Below are positions 17,201 to 26,256 of a DNA stretch of 51,854 nt, in pieces; the stretch's first letter is position 1, and every line of letters begins with the position of its first letter. Source of the stretch: Nitrospirota bacterium. Lineage in GTDB: Bacteria > Nitrospirota > Thermodesulfovibrionia > UBA6902. The notes beneath the pieces are model-generated. The model was not told where the DNA came from, did not search any database, and saw only the letters and a list, made by a program, of their open reading frames with translations. A program made the translations under genes and the position numbers. The stretch is from positions 1 through 51,854 of the forward strand of contig JACRMS010000022.1 in NCBI GenBank assembly GCA_016214845.1. Direction: 5' to 3'.

Positions 17201-17857
17201 GGTTTTGGGAAGCCGGGTGAATATGCTCTTCTTTCGATAGCGGACACCGGTACCGGAATAGACGAAAAGACCAGGGGAAGGATATTTGAGCCTTTCTTTA
17301 CCACAAAAGAGGTGGGCCGCGGCACGGGGCTTGGCCTTTCAATGGTGTACGGGGCGGTGCAGCAGAATAAAGGTCATATCAATATAGACAGCGAATCAGG
17401 AAAAGGCACGACAGTCAGGATATACCTGCCTTTGATGGCAACCGCTGTCAAAGAAGACCGGCAGACAGAGGACGCAGTTATTAAGAGGGGGACCGAGACG
17501 ATACTGATTGCAGAAGATGATCAATCAATAAGGAAGCTTATGAACTCAATACTCAAAGAGTTTGGTTATACCCCCCTTCTGGCAGAGGACGGCATTGAGG
17601 CCATTGAAATATACAATAAAAACAAAGAAGACATCCACCTGCTTATCCTTGATGTTATAATGCCGAGGAAGGACGGAAAGGCGGTGTATGAAGAGATAAG
17701 AAAGTCCAAACCCGGAATCAAGGCGCTTTTCATAAGCGGATATACTGCTGACATTCTCGACAGAAAGGTCCTTCTGGAAGACGGCATAAACTTGATGACG
17801 AAACCCATTATGCCTGAAGAATTATTAAAAAAGGTAAGGGACATTCTTGATGAATAG
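14246..17857 (+). CDS. hybrid sensor histidine kinase with MASE-like, Cache, PAS, PAS and receiver domains
   Basis: A 1203-residue membrane sensor. By eye the order is: several membrane segments (residues 8-155, DUF4118/MASE1-like), another membrane segment near 165-190, an extracytoplasmic Cache-type sensor (about 195-445), a membrane segment near 450-470, a coiled coil (about 525-570), PAS domains near 575-690 and 700-825, the dimerisation helix with His845 in VAHDFNNILT, an ATPase domain with NLATNARDAM, DTGTGID and GTGLGLSMVYG, and a receiver domain with Asp1136 in LILDVIMPRKDG. The second PAS contains CPHCPG, a motif often seen in such PAS domains. No separate response regulator is adjacent. 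Confidence 0.9.
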   Translation: MGKEKTSRIIPVLLLSAAGFAGNWFNLPLFFNLDFVFGSIFVMIAVGLYGTLPGILTAAVAASCTYFLWNNPWSIIIFTCEALFVGYTLEHKSKNMVLLDTFFWLLIGMPMGWVFFSSIMGVTHQGALLLMLKQAINGIFNTLLATFLLAFINYYKFRGKPNHTPTISFRHAIGNILTAAILFPALFFMISNIRDEMDHQESQMKRRVLNVSNASREMLKNWLDEHREVLQVVSYFEKEPDVTSQEKIQNDIEFIRKTTTDFLHVGVLNSRGVAVARSPRTDGKGKSGIGTDFSETQAYKELRRTLQPVVSDVTIGRNHSTPYIFMAVPTIDSGELKGACVGDLDLAEFTVKLKSIIRQRPVEITVFDSKKNIIVSTGGEWKIMDTFQRPGNAEIRTFDNGIYQWVPKPEQNVSTLTRWGKALFAKETTPGDKAPWTIVVEVPMSPYIGKVQTTAINNLTAMMFLVLMAVFFSHYLSRGLVASLGRLQNITSDIPVKLTRQDNIMWPESSITEISGLINNFKLTTEVLRQNFSELRTINETLEQRVQERTGELSREIAERKQAGNELVKSEARLKEAQKIAHIGNWEWDIINNALWWSDEAFRIFNLLPGQEISVEIFSNKLFHEDRKRVLESINNAVSKGAPLQLDYRIEMPAGEPRYIHEESRTICDEHNRAVRRVGTVQDVTDLKIVEDALRESEERYRLLVDNIPLGITLVDSDYRVIMANPLYEKWFRKARSEFEGKHCHKEFEKRDLPCPHCPGTVSMATGKPAEAYTEGVRDDGSRFSVHIRTAPFFGADAVPKGFIEVVEDITGLKHAEEEQRRLEEQLRHSQKMEAVGLLAGGVAHDFNNILTAIIGYAHVTMIKMTDGDPLKNNIELILQSSQRAASLIQSLLAFSRKQIINPGPADLNEIVGHLDKLLRRVIGEDIELKTALHRTPLTIMADRGQIEQVVMNLATNARDAMPAGGSLTIKTEAVQLDEKFIREYGFGKPGEYALLSIADTGTGIDEKTRGRIFEPFFTTKEVGRGTGLGLSMVYGAVQQNKGHINIDSESGKGTTVRIYLPLMATAVKEDRQTEDAVIKRGTETILIAEDDQSIRKLMNSILKEFGYTPLLAEDGIEAIEIYNKNKEDIHLLILDVIMPRKDGKAVYEEIRKSKPGIKALFISGYTADILDRKVLLEDGINLMTKPIMPEELLKKVRDILDE

Positions 17858-17954
17858 CCGGCAGGTCTGTTCTTCAGACAGGCCCTTTCAAATTCAAAGC
17901 TTGAAAAAGTAATCCCTCATAGCTCAAAATACTGCTGCACTTTTTTGTTTTGTG

Positions 17955-18038
17955 TCACACTGAATTTATTTCAGGGTCTCATAACAGTTTGCTTGCTTAG
18001 ATGCTGAAACAAGTTCAGCACAAGGTACGGCATGACAT
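17955..18038. repeat. REP-like element before murA
   Basis: Contains TGCTGAAACAAGTTCAGCA, a perfect 7-bp stem, then GGCATGACATTTCATGC. It resembles the second half of the REP unit at 8526-8603 (TGCCGAAACAAGTTCGGCA) with the same loop. A weaker hairpin near 17857-17882 could end the kinase transcript. Confidence 0.6.
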
Positions 18039-18083
18039 TTCATGCGTTTTTAAGTCTTTTTAATTTAAGGACTCTGTACACAA

Positions 18084-19334
18084 ATGGACAAGATAGAAAT
18101 TACAGGCGGAATTAAATTGCGCGGCGAGGTTGCGATCAGCGGCGCAAAGAACGCGGTGCTTCCTCTTATGACCGCCTCGGTACTCAGCTCCGGCGAGAGC
18201 GTTATCGGGAACGTTCCGCACCTTCGGGACGTCAGGACCATGGGCAGCCTTCTCGCGCATCTCGGGTTTGGATTCCACCTTGAAAACAATGAGATCATTC
18301 TGAATACAAAAAAAATAACATCTGTTGACGCGCCGTATGATTTCGTTAAGACAATGCGCGCATCCGTGCTTGTGTTAGGCCCGTTACTCGCAAGGACCGG
18401 AAAGGCAAAGGTGTCCTTGCCCGGCGGCTGCGCGATCGGGGCGAGGCCCATTAATCTGCACATCATGGGACTGGAAAAGATGGGGGCAAAAATTACTTTG
18501 TCGGAGGGATACATTGAGGCAAAGGCAAAACGCCTTAAAGGGGCCGCGATTTATTTTGATACACAGACTGTGACGGGGACTGAAAACCTGATGATGGCCG
18601 CGGCCCTTGCTGACGGGACCACTGTTCTTGAGAACGCGGCCTGCGAGCCTGAAGTCGTGGACCTCGCAAACGCCTTGATCTCGATAGGGGCGAAGATCGA
18701 AGGCGCAGGCACGAGCATTATCAAAATCACAGGCGTCAACAAACTGAAGCCGCTTGATTACATGGTCATCCCTGACAGGATAGAGACAGCGACATTTATC
18801 GCCGCCGCCGCTATCACGCGGGGAGATGTAAAGATAAAAAAGTGCAAGCCGGGGCATCTTGAGGCTGTCATCAATAAAATGAAGGAAGCCGGCGTAAAGG
18901 TTTCACACAAGAACGACAGGCTGACCGTGAAAGGGCCTGAGAGACTAACATCGGTGGACATAAAGACCGTGCCATATCCGGGATTCCCGACCGACATGCA
19001 GGCGCAGTTCATGGCTATGATGGCGGTAGCTGACGGCACGAGCCTTATCACCGAGAATATATTCGAGAACAGGTTCATGCACGTGGCGGAGTTGAGAAGG
19101 ATGGGAGCGGATGTAACGGTGGAAGGCTCGACCGCAACGGTCAAAGGAGTAGACTCACTTAAAGGCGCTCCTGTCATGGCAACCGACTTGCGCGCCAGCG
19201 CGTCTCTCGTTGTCGCTGGACTCGCGGCAGAGGGAACAACGGTCATTGACAGGGTCTATCACCTCGACAGGGGCTATGAAAAAATAGAGGAGAAATTGAA
19301 AATGTTAGGCGCGAACATCAGGAGAGTGAAATGA
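18084..19334 (+). CDS. murA: UDP-N-acetylglucosamine 1-carboxyvinyltransferase MurA
   Basis: Transfers enolpyruvate from PEP to UDP-GlcNAc, the first committed step of peptidoglycan synthesis. The 416-residue length is normal. The N-terminal [10 protein letters not shown] and RTMGSLL blocks are present, and the catalytic Cys lies at residue 116 in [13 protein letters not shown], so the enzyme should be sensitive to fosfomycin like most MurA. The C-terminal [17 protein letters not shown] and HLDRGYE blocks complete the fold. The stop overlaps the start of hisD (ATGA). Confidence 0.96.
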   Translation: MDKIEITGGIKLRGEVAISGAKNAVLPLMTASVLSSGESVIGNVPHLRDVRTMGSLLAHLGFGFHLENNEIILNTKKITSVDAPYDFVKTMRASVLVLGPLLARTGKAKVSLPGGCAIGARPINLHIMGLEKMGAKITLSEGYIEAKAKRLKGAAIYFDTQTVTGTENLMMAAALADGTTVLENAACEPEVVDLANALISIGAKIEGAGTSIIKITGVNKLKPLDYMVIPDRIETATFIAAAAITRGDVKIKKCKPGHLEAVINKMKEAGVKVSHKNDRLTVKGPERLTSVDIKTVPYPGFPTDMQAQFMAMMAVADGTSLITENIFENRFMHVAELRRMGADVTVEGSTATVKGVDSLKGAPVMATDLRASASLVVAGLAAEGTTVIDRVYHLDRGYEKIEEKLKMLGANIRRVK

Positions 19335-20611
19335 GGGCCATAAAAGGAAACCAGGTTGACGTATTTATCGAGCAACTGAAAAAAAGGGCCTCTGTCTCAA
19401 TAATTGAAGACGAGATCCAGAAGACGGTCAGGAAGATCATCTCTGATGTGAAAAGACAGGGCGACAGGGCGGTCAGAAAATACACTGAGAAATTTGACCG
19501 CGTAAAATTAAAAGGGCTCGCAATCAGTCAGAAGGAGATCGAGTCCTCCGCTAAAGAGGTTGACGATAAATTCTCAAAGGCGCTGAGGCACGCAGCCGGA
19601 AGGATAAAAATATTCCATGAGCAGCAGAGAGAAAAGTCATGGCAGTTCTCAGAAAACGGAATCACAACCGGACAGATTATAAGGCCGATTGAAAGGGTTG
19701 GAATATACGTCCCCGGCGGCAAGGCAGCGTATCCATCAACTGTCTTAATGAATGTTATCCCCGCGCAGGTGGCAGGCGTTAACGAGATAGCGATGTGCGT
19801 CCCGACCCCGGGAGGCACACTCAATCCCTATGTTGCCTCCGCTGTAAAACTTTTAGGCGTGAAGGAAGTCTACAGGATAGGCGGGGCCCAGGCAGTGGCC
19901 GCGCTTGCGTACGGGACAGCAACGATCAAAAAAGTTGATAAGATCGTCGGCCCCGGAAATATTTTTGTGGCGGTCGCAAAGAGGATGGTCTTTGGAGATG
20001 TTGGGATTGATATGGTTGCGGGGCCGAGCGAGATTTTAATTATTGCCGACAAAACCGCGAATGCATCTTTCATAGCATCAGACCTTCTCAGCCAGGCCGA
20101 GCATGATGAAATGGCGTCATCGGTGCTGATCACCGATTCGGAAAGTTTCGCTGATAAAGTGCAGGAAGAGCTTTCATCGCAATTAAGACAACTTAAGAGA
20201 AAAGTCATAGCAAAAAAATCTCTCGCGAAATACGGGGCAATAATCATCACAAAGAATCTTGATTCAGCAATCGCGATTGCAAACCGTATCGCGCCGGAAC
20301 ATCTTGAAGTGATGACAAAGAATCCCTCAGCACTATTGCCTAAAATAAAAAACGCGGGCGCGATCTTTCTTGGCAAATGGACGCCTGAGCCCCTCGGCGA
20401 TTACGCTGCAGGGCCGAATCACACACTCCCCACCAGCGGCACAGCCCGCTTTTCCTCACCGCTCGGCGTATATGATTTCACAAAACGCACAAGCCTGATC
20501 AATGCGACAAAAGAAGGGTTCGATAAACTCGCCGGTACAGTTGAGACCCTCGCGGATGTTGAAGGCCTTGAGGCGCATGGGAATACGATTAGATGCAGGC
20601 GCGGGTTTTAA
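19331..20611 (+). CDS. hisD: histidinol dehydrogenase HisD
   Basis: Oxidises L-histidinol to histidine in two NAD+-dependent steps, the last reactions of histidine synthesis. The 426 residues show [25 protein letters not shown], the Zn ligands Gln and His in SQAEHDE, Asp in [13 protein letters not shown], and His in EAHGNTIR near the C-terminus. It is translationally coupled to murA by a 4-base overlap, a common order in several phyla. hisG lies 13 kb away. Its stop overlaps the convergent gene in TTAA. Confidence 0.96.
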   Translation: MRAIKGNQVDVFIEQLKKRASVSIIEDEIQKTVRKIISDVKRQGDRAVRKYTEKFDRVKLKGLAISQKEIESSAKEVDDKFSKALRHAAGRIKIFHEQQREKSWQFSENGITTGQIIRPIERVGIYVPGGKAAYPSTVLMNVIPAQVAGVNEIAMCVPTPGGTLNPYVASAVKLLGVKEVYRIGGAQAVAALAYGTATIKKVDKIVGPGNIFVAVAKRMVFGDVGIDMVAGPSEILIIADKTANASFIASDLLSQAEHDEMASSVLITDSESFADKVQEELSSQLRQLKRKVIAKKSLAKYGAIIITKNLDSAIAIANRIAPEHLEVMTKNPSALLPKIKNAGAIFLGKWTPEPLGDYAAGPNHTLPTSGTARFSSPLGVYDFTKRTSLINATKEGFDKLAGTVETLADVEGLEAHGNTIRCRRGF

Positions 20612-21171
20612 ACTTGCTGCCACTTCGATTTTGTGTAAGCCTGTTTAATGAAATAAGCAACCATTTTCTTGAAACGCAATATTTCCGTTGAAGGCGGAGA
20701 GGTCTTTATTGCATCTTTCGCCGCTTTCAGTATGTCGGATTTTTTTATCCCGTATTTCTCAATCAGAAAAACCGCGTCATCTATGTCCTTGTCCCTGAAG
20801 ACCCTCAGTTTTGAAATTACCAAATCCAGGGGGGAAAGAAGAAATACACTTATATGTTTTGTCTTGACGTTGTTATATGGAACTGCGCGCTCTCTGTAAC
20901 CTCCGGGGATGTCTATCATACTCCATCTCGATATGTCGGCAGCAAGCTCTGCGGGGAACTTCAGGCCTTTTTTGAGTTTCTTTATCACTTCAAATCCGGC
21001 GGCAACTTCTGCGTCAAGATCGAGGGTCGCCCTTTCAGCCATGCCGTAGGCGATTGCGGCAAGACCTCCGCAGATAATTACTTTTAAACCGTTGATGTCC
21101 GCTTTACCGGCAGCGGTATCAAGCGCACGGATAACGGATTTCAGGCTGCCAATTCGAGCACTTCTTTCCAT
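20608..21171 (-). CDS. nucleotidyltransferase-fold protein (DUF6036-like)
   Basis: A 187-residue protein with ICGGLAAIAYG near residue 33 and ATLDLDAEV near 48, the GG...DxD pattern of minimal nucleotidyltransferases, followed by SPLDLVISKLRVFRDKDIDD, a block shared with DUF6036 and AbiEii-like proteins. Those families include toxins that modify tRNA or other substrates, but many members have other or unknown roles. It overlaps the upstream partner by 31 bases on the same strand. A toxin-antitoxin or abortive-infection role is inference from fold and gene pairing. Confidence 0.65.
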   Translation of the reverse strand: MERSARIGSLKSVIRALDTAAGKADINGLKVIICGGLAAIAYGMAERATLDLDAEVAAGFEVIKKLKKGLKFPAELAADISRWSMIDIPGGYRERAVPYNNVKTKHISVFLLSPLDLVISKLRVFRDKDIDDAVFLIEKYGIKKSDILKAAKDAIKTSPPSTEILRFKKMVAYFIKQAYTKSKWQQV

Positions 21172-21509
21172 CTTGATTCATCTGCCTTTTCAAGTTTGAC
21201 AAGCTTATTAAACAGGATTTCGTCTTCATGATGCAGGAAAAGATTCTTTAAATGAAGTTCTTTCTTTAAAAAAAGCTTTGAGAGATTTTTGTAAGTATTG
21301 CATATCAATAACGCCTTGTTGTATTCGTTCCTGAATACCGGCTTTTTATCCTGAGAAAGTTTTTCATAGACCTGCTTCCATTCCCTTCCGGGGTTAATGG
21401 CGATATATATCCAGAATAATCCGCTTGCGAGAAACTTTCCTGTAAAAGCGAAAACATCTCTGTCGTCAGCTCCATGGAAATAAATGTCATTTATTCTCTT
21501 TTTCTTCAT
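21141..21509 (-). CDS. small unknown partner of the nucleotidyltransferase-like protein
   Basis: I do not recognise the 122-residue product. It is rich in Lys, Leu and Phe and looks alpha-helical in its second half; there is no signal peptide or clear membrane segment. The ATG at 21509 (MKKKRIND) is chosen because the upstream in-frame start is a TTG within a possible promoter. Its 3' end overlaps the nucleotidyltransferase-like gene by 31 bases, so the two are co-translated. By position it could be the antitoxin of a two-gene module. Confidence 0.5.
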   Translation of the reverse strand: MKKKRINDIYFHGADDRDVFAFTGKFLASGLFWIYIAINPGREWKQVYEKLSQDKKPVFRNEYNKALLICNTYKNLSKLFLKKELHLKNLFLHHEDEILFNKLVKLEKADESRWKEVLELAA

Positions 21510-21613
21510 ACTTTTGAATATGACTCCCGTATAACAACTATACAATAATAAAACTCCAAATAAAAGGATTTCAAATAGCCGGGGAGTTACACCTTTGAGA
21601 AGGTCCTGTTTAG

Positions 21614-21751
21614 AAGCCGGAGGGATTTTTTGATGAGGCAGCAGTTGCGCCTGAGCCGGTAAGCTCGTTTCTTTTCATTGCAGGGGGGATAACACTAATT
21701 TTCGGAAGATATGTTAAACCATCGCAGATGCCGAAGGGCTTAAGCACATAG
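21614..21751 (+). pseudogene. remnant of a PEP-CTERM protein tail
   Basis: After an in-frame stop (TAG at 21611) the frame reads about 45 codons without an ATG that could include the tail, ending at TAG 21749. It includes VAPEPVSSFLFIAGGITLIF then GRYVK: a PEP motif, a hydrophobic segment of about 16 residues and a basic residue pair region. This is the layout of PEP-CTERM sorting signals recognised by exosortases. The upstream body is missing or frame-shifted, so I treat it as a gene fragment. It lies beside the exosortase-type protease at 21808-22497. Confidence 0.5.
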
Positions 21752-21763
21752 AGAGAAAGGGTA

Positions 21764-21788
21764 GAGGCGGGTTTAAAACCCGCCCCTA
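21764..21788. repeat. palindrome GGCGGGTTTAAAACCCGCC, copy 1
   Basis: An almost perfect inverted repeat of GGCGGGTTT and AACCCGCC, followed by CCTAC. A second copy is at 22540-22566, so the CPBP protease gene is bracketed by the two. Confidence 0.8.
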
Positions 21789-21807
21789 CAAATGCCTTCC
21801 AACATTC

Positions 21808-22497
21808 TCACCAGAACATCCACTTGTCCGTATAAAGAACGTAAATCCCCAGGATGAAATTCGTGACGCCGTGAGCGATAATGCACAGGGATATGCTTTT
21901 CTTGTAGTACAAAAGCAGATTGTAGAGAATTCCTGCAACGATGCCAGCCAGCCACAAATTGTGCTCTGACCCGAAGAGCAGGACAGTGATGAAAAAAGAT
22001 TGAAGGCTGAATGTGCCTACTGGCATGGAGAGAAAATTTTTATCATCGATCCATCTTATTACAAACGATCTCCAGAAAATCTCTTCCATTACAGGGACCA
22101 CAACCGAGGCCCCAAGGATGCGGAAGAAGATCGCGGGATAGAGAATACCTTTGCCAAGCATTGTATAAGGATTATTGGTACGCGGCGAACCGATTACCGC
22201 GAAGTCCCAAGTCATATTTATCCATAAGATAAAAACCGTAATTCCAAAGATGACGGCAAGGGAGATATCTTTCAAAGAGATGTTCCAGCTTATTTCGGAA
22301 TACCTGTTCCTGAAGTACAGTAATATCAACCCAACAGTGATACTCTTTGCGATATATATAAGGTACACATGACTGGTGAATGCGGATTCCAGCATGACAA
22401 ATGCCATGAAGACGGCGAACGGGAACACCCTCGGAAACCATTCCTGTGTAGACAGATCATTCCATTTTGATTTTAATGAATTGGTGGTTCGGGGCAT
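21808..22497 (-). CDS. CPBP-family intramembrane protease, exosortase-associated type
   Basis: A 229-residue membrane protein with about six to eight hydrophobic segments. The CPBP active-site motifs are visible: EEIFWRSFVIRW, FGSEHNLWLAG and HGVTNFILG. Together with FGITVFILWINMTWDF and the final YTDKWMFW this matches the TIGR03008-type CAAX-protease-related family that accompanies exosortase/PEP-CTERM systems. The natural substrate is not known. No exosortase is in the window, but a PEP-CTERM-like tail remnant lies just beyond the stop on the other strand. Two identical palindromes flank the gene. Confidence 0.8.
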   Translation of the reverse strand: MPRTTNSLKSKWNDLSTQEWFPRVFPFAVFMAFVMLESAFTSHVYLIYIAKSITVGLILLYFRNRYSEISWNISLKDISLAVIFGITVFILWINMTWDFAVIGSPRTNNPYTMLGKGILYPAIFFRILGASVVVPVMEEIFWRSFVIRWIDDKNFLSMPVGTFSLQSFFITVLLFGSEHNLWLAGIVAGILYNLLLYYKKSISLCIIAHGVTNFILGIYVLYTDKWMFW

Positions 22498-22539
22498 TAA
22501 GAAAAATAACAGAAATGGATATGAATTACAAATTATTGC

Positions 22540-22566
22540 AGGGCGGGTTTAAAACCCGCCCTTACG
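22540..22566. repeat. palindrome GGCGGGTTTAAAACCCGCC, copy 2
   Basis: The same inverted repeat as at 21764-21788, preceded by AGG and followed by CTTACGG. It overlaps the last codons of sdhB, whose stop lies at 22549. Confidence 0.8.
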
Positions 22567-23304
22567 GTGTATCACAGCCTTCATGAATTCCCTGTTCAGC
22601 TTTGCGATGAATTGCACTTTGATTCCTTTGGGGCAGACTGCCTGGCATTCATAGTGATTGCTGCAATTGCCGAAGCCTTCATTCATCATCGCGTCGGTCA
22701 TCACGCAGACACGACGGGCCGCTTCAATTTTTCCCTGCGGAAGCATTGCGAGATGGGTTACCTTTGCGGCTGTGAAAAGCATGGCAGAGCCATTGGGACA
22801 TGCGGCAACACACGCTCCGCAGCCTATGCATTCGGAAGCGTCCATTGCTGTCCCGGCATTTTCTTTGGGAAGGAGAATGGCATTTGCATCAGGGACACCG
22901 CCGGTGTGTACTGAGATGTATCCGCCGGACTGGATTACGCGGTCCAGTGCGCTGCGGTCCACGATCAAATCTTTTATCACAGGGAACGCCCTTGCGCGAA
23001 ATGGTTCAATGTATATCGAGTCCCCGTCTTTAAAATTCCTCATGTGAAGCTGGCAAACCGTTGTCTTCTCCTTTGGTCCGTGAGGGACCCCGTTTATCAC
23101 CTGCGAGCACATGCCGCAGATCCCCTCGCGGCAATCATGGTCAAAGGCAACAGGCTCCTTCCCGTTTTTTATCAGCCCTTCATTAACAACATCGAGCATT
23201 TCAAGAAATGACATCTCAGCGCTAATATTTTTTGCCTCGTACTGTTCGAGCCTGCCTTTTTCATCCGGGCCCTTCTGCCGCCATATGAAGAGAGTAAGAT
23301 TCAT
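22549..23304 (-). CDS. sdhB: succinate dehydrogenase/fumarate reductase iron-sulfur subunit
   Basis: Carries electrons from the flavoprotein to the quinone site. The 251 residues contain the 2Fe-2S motif CREGICGMC with a later Cys (TTVCQLH), then [14 protein letters not shown] and [15 protein letters not shown] for the other clusters. Sequence style and partner genes are those of B-type (single cytochrome b) complexes as in Geobacter and Bacteroidetes. The last codons lie in a palindromic repeat. It is the last gene of sdhC-A-B. Confidence 0.92.
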   Translation of the reverse strand: MNLTLFIWRQKGPDEKGRLEQYEAKNISAEMSFLEMLDVVNEGLIKNGKEPVAFDHDCREGICGMCSQVINGVPHGPKEKTTVCQLHMRNFKDGDSIYIEPFRARAFPVIKDLIVDRSALDRVIQSGGYISVHTGGVPDANAILLPKENAGTAMDASECIGCGACVAACPNGSAMLFTAAKVTHLAMLPQGKIEAARRVCVMTDAMMNEGFGNCSNHYECQAVCPKGIKVQFIAKLNREFMKAVIHRKGGF

Positions 23305-23337
23305 CAGTTATCCTTCATTCTTGTTCAGATTGTTAAG

Positions 23338-23424
23338 AAACCACGGAGGCACGGAGACACTGAGAAAATAATTAAACAGAATCTTCTGCACTCTTCTCCG
23401 TGACTCTGTGCCTCTGTGGTTCAT
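23338..23424. repeat. ACCACGGAGGCACGGAGAC palindrome between sdhA and sdhB
   Basis: The left arm AACCACGGAGGCACGGAG and the right arm CTCTGTGCCTCTGTGGTT enclose an AT-rich centre of about 45 bases. The right arm overlaps the sdhA stop codon. Confidence 0.75.
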
Positions 23425-25334
23425 TTATAGTTTCGGACTGCAAGTTCGACATTCTCAAACACCAGCGGTTCCTTGTGAAGCTCTGGTCCTTTATCAACGC
23501 CCTTGAACTCCCAGGCGGCGACATAACAGAAATTCTCATCATCGCGCCTTGCCTCGCCGTCAGGCATCTGGTATTCAGTGCGGAAGTGTCCTCCGCAGGA
23601 TTCATTTCTATGCAAGGCGTCGCGCGCCATAAGTTCACCGAATTCAAGGAAGTCCGCGACACGGCCTGCCTTCTCCAATTCCTGGTTTAACTCAATGCCG
23701 TTGCCGGGGATTTTCACATTTCCCCAAAATTCCGTGCGTAGTCCGGGGATGAGTGCAATCGCCTTCTTCAGGCTTTCTTCGTTTCGCTCCATTCCAACAT
23801 TGTCCCACATAATCCTGCCGAGTTCACGGTGAAATTCACTTACAGTTTTCCTCCCGTTTATTGATAAAAGTTTTTTCGTGAGTGTCTCCAAATCTTCCCT
23901 TGATTTTCTGAATTCAGGATGTCCCTCATTAACTTTTCCAAAAGCAGTTTGAGCAAGATAATCTGATATCGTGTATGGAATGATGAAGTAGCCGTCAGCC
24001 AGCCCCTGCATGAGCGCGCTTGCCCCGAGGCGGTTAGCGCCGTGGTCTGAGAAATTGGCCTCGCCAAGGACAAACAGTCCGGGGACATTGCTTTGCAGAT
24101 TGTAATCAACCCAGAGCCCGCCCATTGCGTAGTGAGGCGCGGGATAAATGCGCATCGGCTGTCTATAGGCATTCTCTCCGGTGATCTTTTCATACATGTC
24201 AAAGAGGTTCCCGTATCGTTCACGAAGTTTATTTTCACCGAGGCGTTTTATTGCGTCAGCGAAATCGAGGTAAACTCCGTAACCGCTGCTTCCGGCCCCG
24301 CGCCCTTCATCACAGATATCCTTTGCGGCGCGCGATGCTATGTCACGAGGGGCGAGGTTCCCGTAAGCCGGATATTTGCGCTCAAGGAAATAATCACGCT
24401 CTGCTTCGGGAATATCATTGGGCACGCGCCTGTCTCGTTTGTTTTTTGGCGTCCAGACCCTGCCGTCATTTCTCAGAGACTCTGACATCAAGGTAAGTTT
24501 CGACTGTTGTTCGCCTGAGACGGGGATGCATGTCGGATGTATTTGCGTGAAACACGGATTCGCAAAGAACGCCCCTTTTTTGTAGGCGCGATACGCTGCG
24601 GTGACATTTGATCCCATTGCATTGGTTGAGAGGTGAAAGACATTCGCATAGCCGCCGGTGCAGAGGCAAACCGCGTCCGCCGCGTAACATTCAATCTTAC
24701 CCGTCACAAGATCGCGCACTGTGATCCCTTTTGCCTCGCCGTCAATAATTACAAGGTCAAGCATCTCTGTGCGCGGATGAAGCCGGACAGTCCCCTCTTT
24801 GATCTGGCGTGAAAGCGCGCCGTAAGCGCCGAGCAGCAACTGCTGTCCTGTCTGCCCTCTCGCGTAAAAGGTGCGTGATACCTGCACTCCGCCGAAGGAG
24901 CGGTTTTCAAGATATCCCGCATAGTCTCTGGCAAAGGGAACTCCCTGGGCAACGCACTGGTCTATGATGTTGTTGCTCAATACCGCAAGCCTGTAAATAT
25001 TCGCCTCGCGCCCCCTGAAATCCCCTCCCTTGATCGTGTCATAAAAAAGCCGGAAGATACTGTCACCGTCGTTCGGATAATTCTTTGCCGCATTGATGCC
25101 GCCCTGTGCCGCAATGCTGTGGCCCCTGCGCGGGCTGTCCTGATAGCAGAAGGCCTCAACATTGTATCCAAGTTCTCCGAGGGTCGCGGCGGCTGACGCC
25201 CCGGCAAGACCTGTGCCGGCAACGATGATCTTATATTTTCGCTTGTTGGCAGGACTGACCAGCTTCATTTCATTGCGGCGCCTGTCCCATTTTTCAGCAA
25301 GCGGCCCTGCCGGACATTTTCCGTTGAGTATCAT
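23421..25334 (-). CDS. sdhA: succinate dehydrogenase/fumarate reductase flavoprotein subunit
   Basis: Interconverts succinate and fumarate. The 637 residues have the dinucleotide-binding motif [10 protein letters not shown], the FAD-linking His in [15 protein letters not shown], and the B-type blocks [31 protein letters not shown] and [14 protein letters not shown]. The start at 25334 is supported because Geobacter-type homologues begin with the same MIL-GKCP-GP segment. It lies between sdhC and sdhB with palindromic repeats on both sides. Direction of catalysis (SDH or FRD) cannot be read from sequence. Confidence 0.95.
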   Translation of the reverse strand: MILNGKCPAGPLAEKWDRRRNEMKLVSPANKRKYKIIVAGTGLAGASAAATLGELGYNVEAFCYQDSPRRGHSIAAQGGINAAKNYPNDGDSIFRLFYDTIKGGDFRGREANIYRLAVLSNNIIDQCVAQGVPFARDYAGYLENRSFGGVQVSRTFYARGQTGQQLLLGAYGALSRQIKEGTVRLHPRTEMLDLVIIDGEAKGITVRDLVTGKIECYAADAVCLCTGGYANVFHLSTNAMGSNVTAAYRAYKKGAFFANPCFTQIHPTCIPVSGEQQSKLTLMSESLRNDGRVWTPKNKRDRRVPNDIPEAERDYFLERKYPAYGNLAPRDIASRAAKDICDEGRGAGSSGYGVYLDFADAIKRLGENKLRERYGNLFDMYEKITGENAYRQPMRIYPAPHYAMGGLWVDYNLQSNVPGLFVLGEANFSDHGANRLGASALMQGLADGYFIIPYTISDYLAQTAFGKVNEGHPEFRKSREDLETLTKKLLSINGRKTVSEFHRELGRIMWDNVGMERNEESLKKAIALIPGLRTEFWGNVKIPGNGIELNQELEKAGRVADFLEFGELMARDALHRNESCGGHFRTEYQMPDGEARRDDENFCYVAAWEFKGVDKGPELHKEPLVFENVELAVRNYK

Positions 25335-25363
25335 GCTGACCGCCTAATCCGCAGATGCATAAA

Positions 25364-25522
25364 TAACCACAGAGAGCACAGAGACACGGAGAAAAATAAA
25401 ACTGAATTTAGCCACGGATGGCACAGATGTACACAGATTTTTTTAAGAGATTTTTTCTTGATCTGTGTTATCTGCGAAATCTGTGGCTGAAATTTGTCGT
25501 TCTTCGTGTCCTCTGTGGTTAA
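25364..25522. repeat. nested palindromes between sdhC and sdhA
   Basis: An outer pair (AACCACAGAGAGCACAGAGA and the complement-like CGTGTCCTCTGTGGTTAA) encloses an inner pair (GCCACGGATGGCACAGATG and AAATCTGTGGC). One copy of the CACAGAG family thus appears to contain one copy of the AATCTGTG family. Confidence 0.75.
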
Positions 25523-25539
25523 TTGCATTTTTCGTGTTA

Positions 25540-26112
25540 TTAAATCCTGTTAAATATTATTATGGAAATATACCCGGCGAGAAGGACAACTGCCAGGCCT
25601 TTGCCGATCTTCTCTATGACAGGAAGCGCCCTTTCGCTGTTCCATCCCATTGTCTGGAAAAAACTTGCAATGCCGTGGTACAGATGGAGAAACAAAGTTA
25701 CAAGGGCGGCAGCATAAACAGCCGCTACAGCGTAGCCTACCTGGAAACTGCCTTCCAGGACCAAGAACTTCACTTGCAGCACGTGATAGATAATGTAAGC
25801 GGCGATCAGCAGTCCTGTCCATAGCATGGTCTTTCCCGCGAAAGTAGCGCGAATGTTTTTCTTAACAGCGTATGCTTCCGGTTTGGCCCTGCGGTTTTCG
25901 AGTTCAACCTGTATGCTGAAAAACGCGTGCAGGAGAAAAGAAATGAGCATCACAACGCGCATCATCCACAGGAGGACTCCGCTGTTGGGAAGATTAATTG
26001 AGTAAGGGTTGAAGTAGTTTCCCAGCAGGTGGAAGATAACAAACACCACCATCAACTGGCCGGTAACCGCGATTACTATTTTTCTGCCGACAGTGTTTTT
26101 AAAAAACAACAT
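25540..26112 (-). CDS. sdhC: succinate dehydrogenase/fumarate reductase cytochrome b subunit
   Basis: A 190-residue membrane anchor with five hydrophobic segments, the layout of the b558 family that binds two haems and exchanges electrons with the quinone pool. Conserved His residues are in FHLLGNYFNP, LLHAFFSIQVELENRRA, IIYHVLQVKF and FLHLYHGIASFFQTMGW. It is the first gene of sdhC-A-B. A 139-base repeat-bearing gap separates it from the malic enzyme gene upstream. Confidence 0.92.
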   Translation of the reverse strand: MLFFKNTVGRKIVIAVTGQLMVVFVIFHLLGNYFNPYSINLPNSGVLLWMMRVVMLISFLLHAFFSIQVELENRRAKPEAYAVKKNIRATFAGKTMLWTGLLIAAYIIYHVLQVKFLVLEGSFQVGYAVAAVYAAALVTLFLHLYHGIASFFQTMGWNSERALPVIEKIGKGLAVVLLAGYISIIIFNRI

Positions 26113-26172
26113 TGCTCTCCATAAAAATGAATTGAAACCACAGAGCTAATTTTAAAATAAAAAAACAAATCA

Positions 26173-26253
26173 ATCCACAGATTGCTCAGATTTCGCAGAT
26201 TCCTGAAAAAATAAATTCTCAATAAATCTGTGCAATCTGCGACATCTGTGGAT
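26173..26253. repeat. AATCTGTG palindrome between the malic enzyme gene and sdhC
   Basis: The left arm ATCCACAGATTGCTCAGAT and the right arm AATCTGTGCAATCTGCG then ATCTGTGGAT pair around an A-rich centre. The right arm ends 4 bases before the malic enzyme stop codon. Confidence 0.75.
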
Positions 26254-26256
26254 AAT

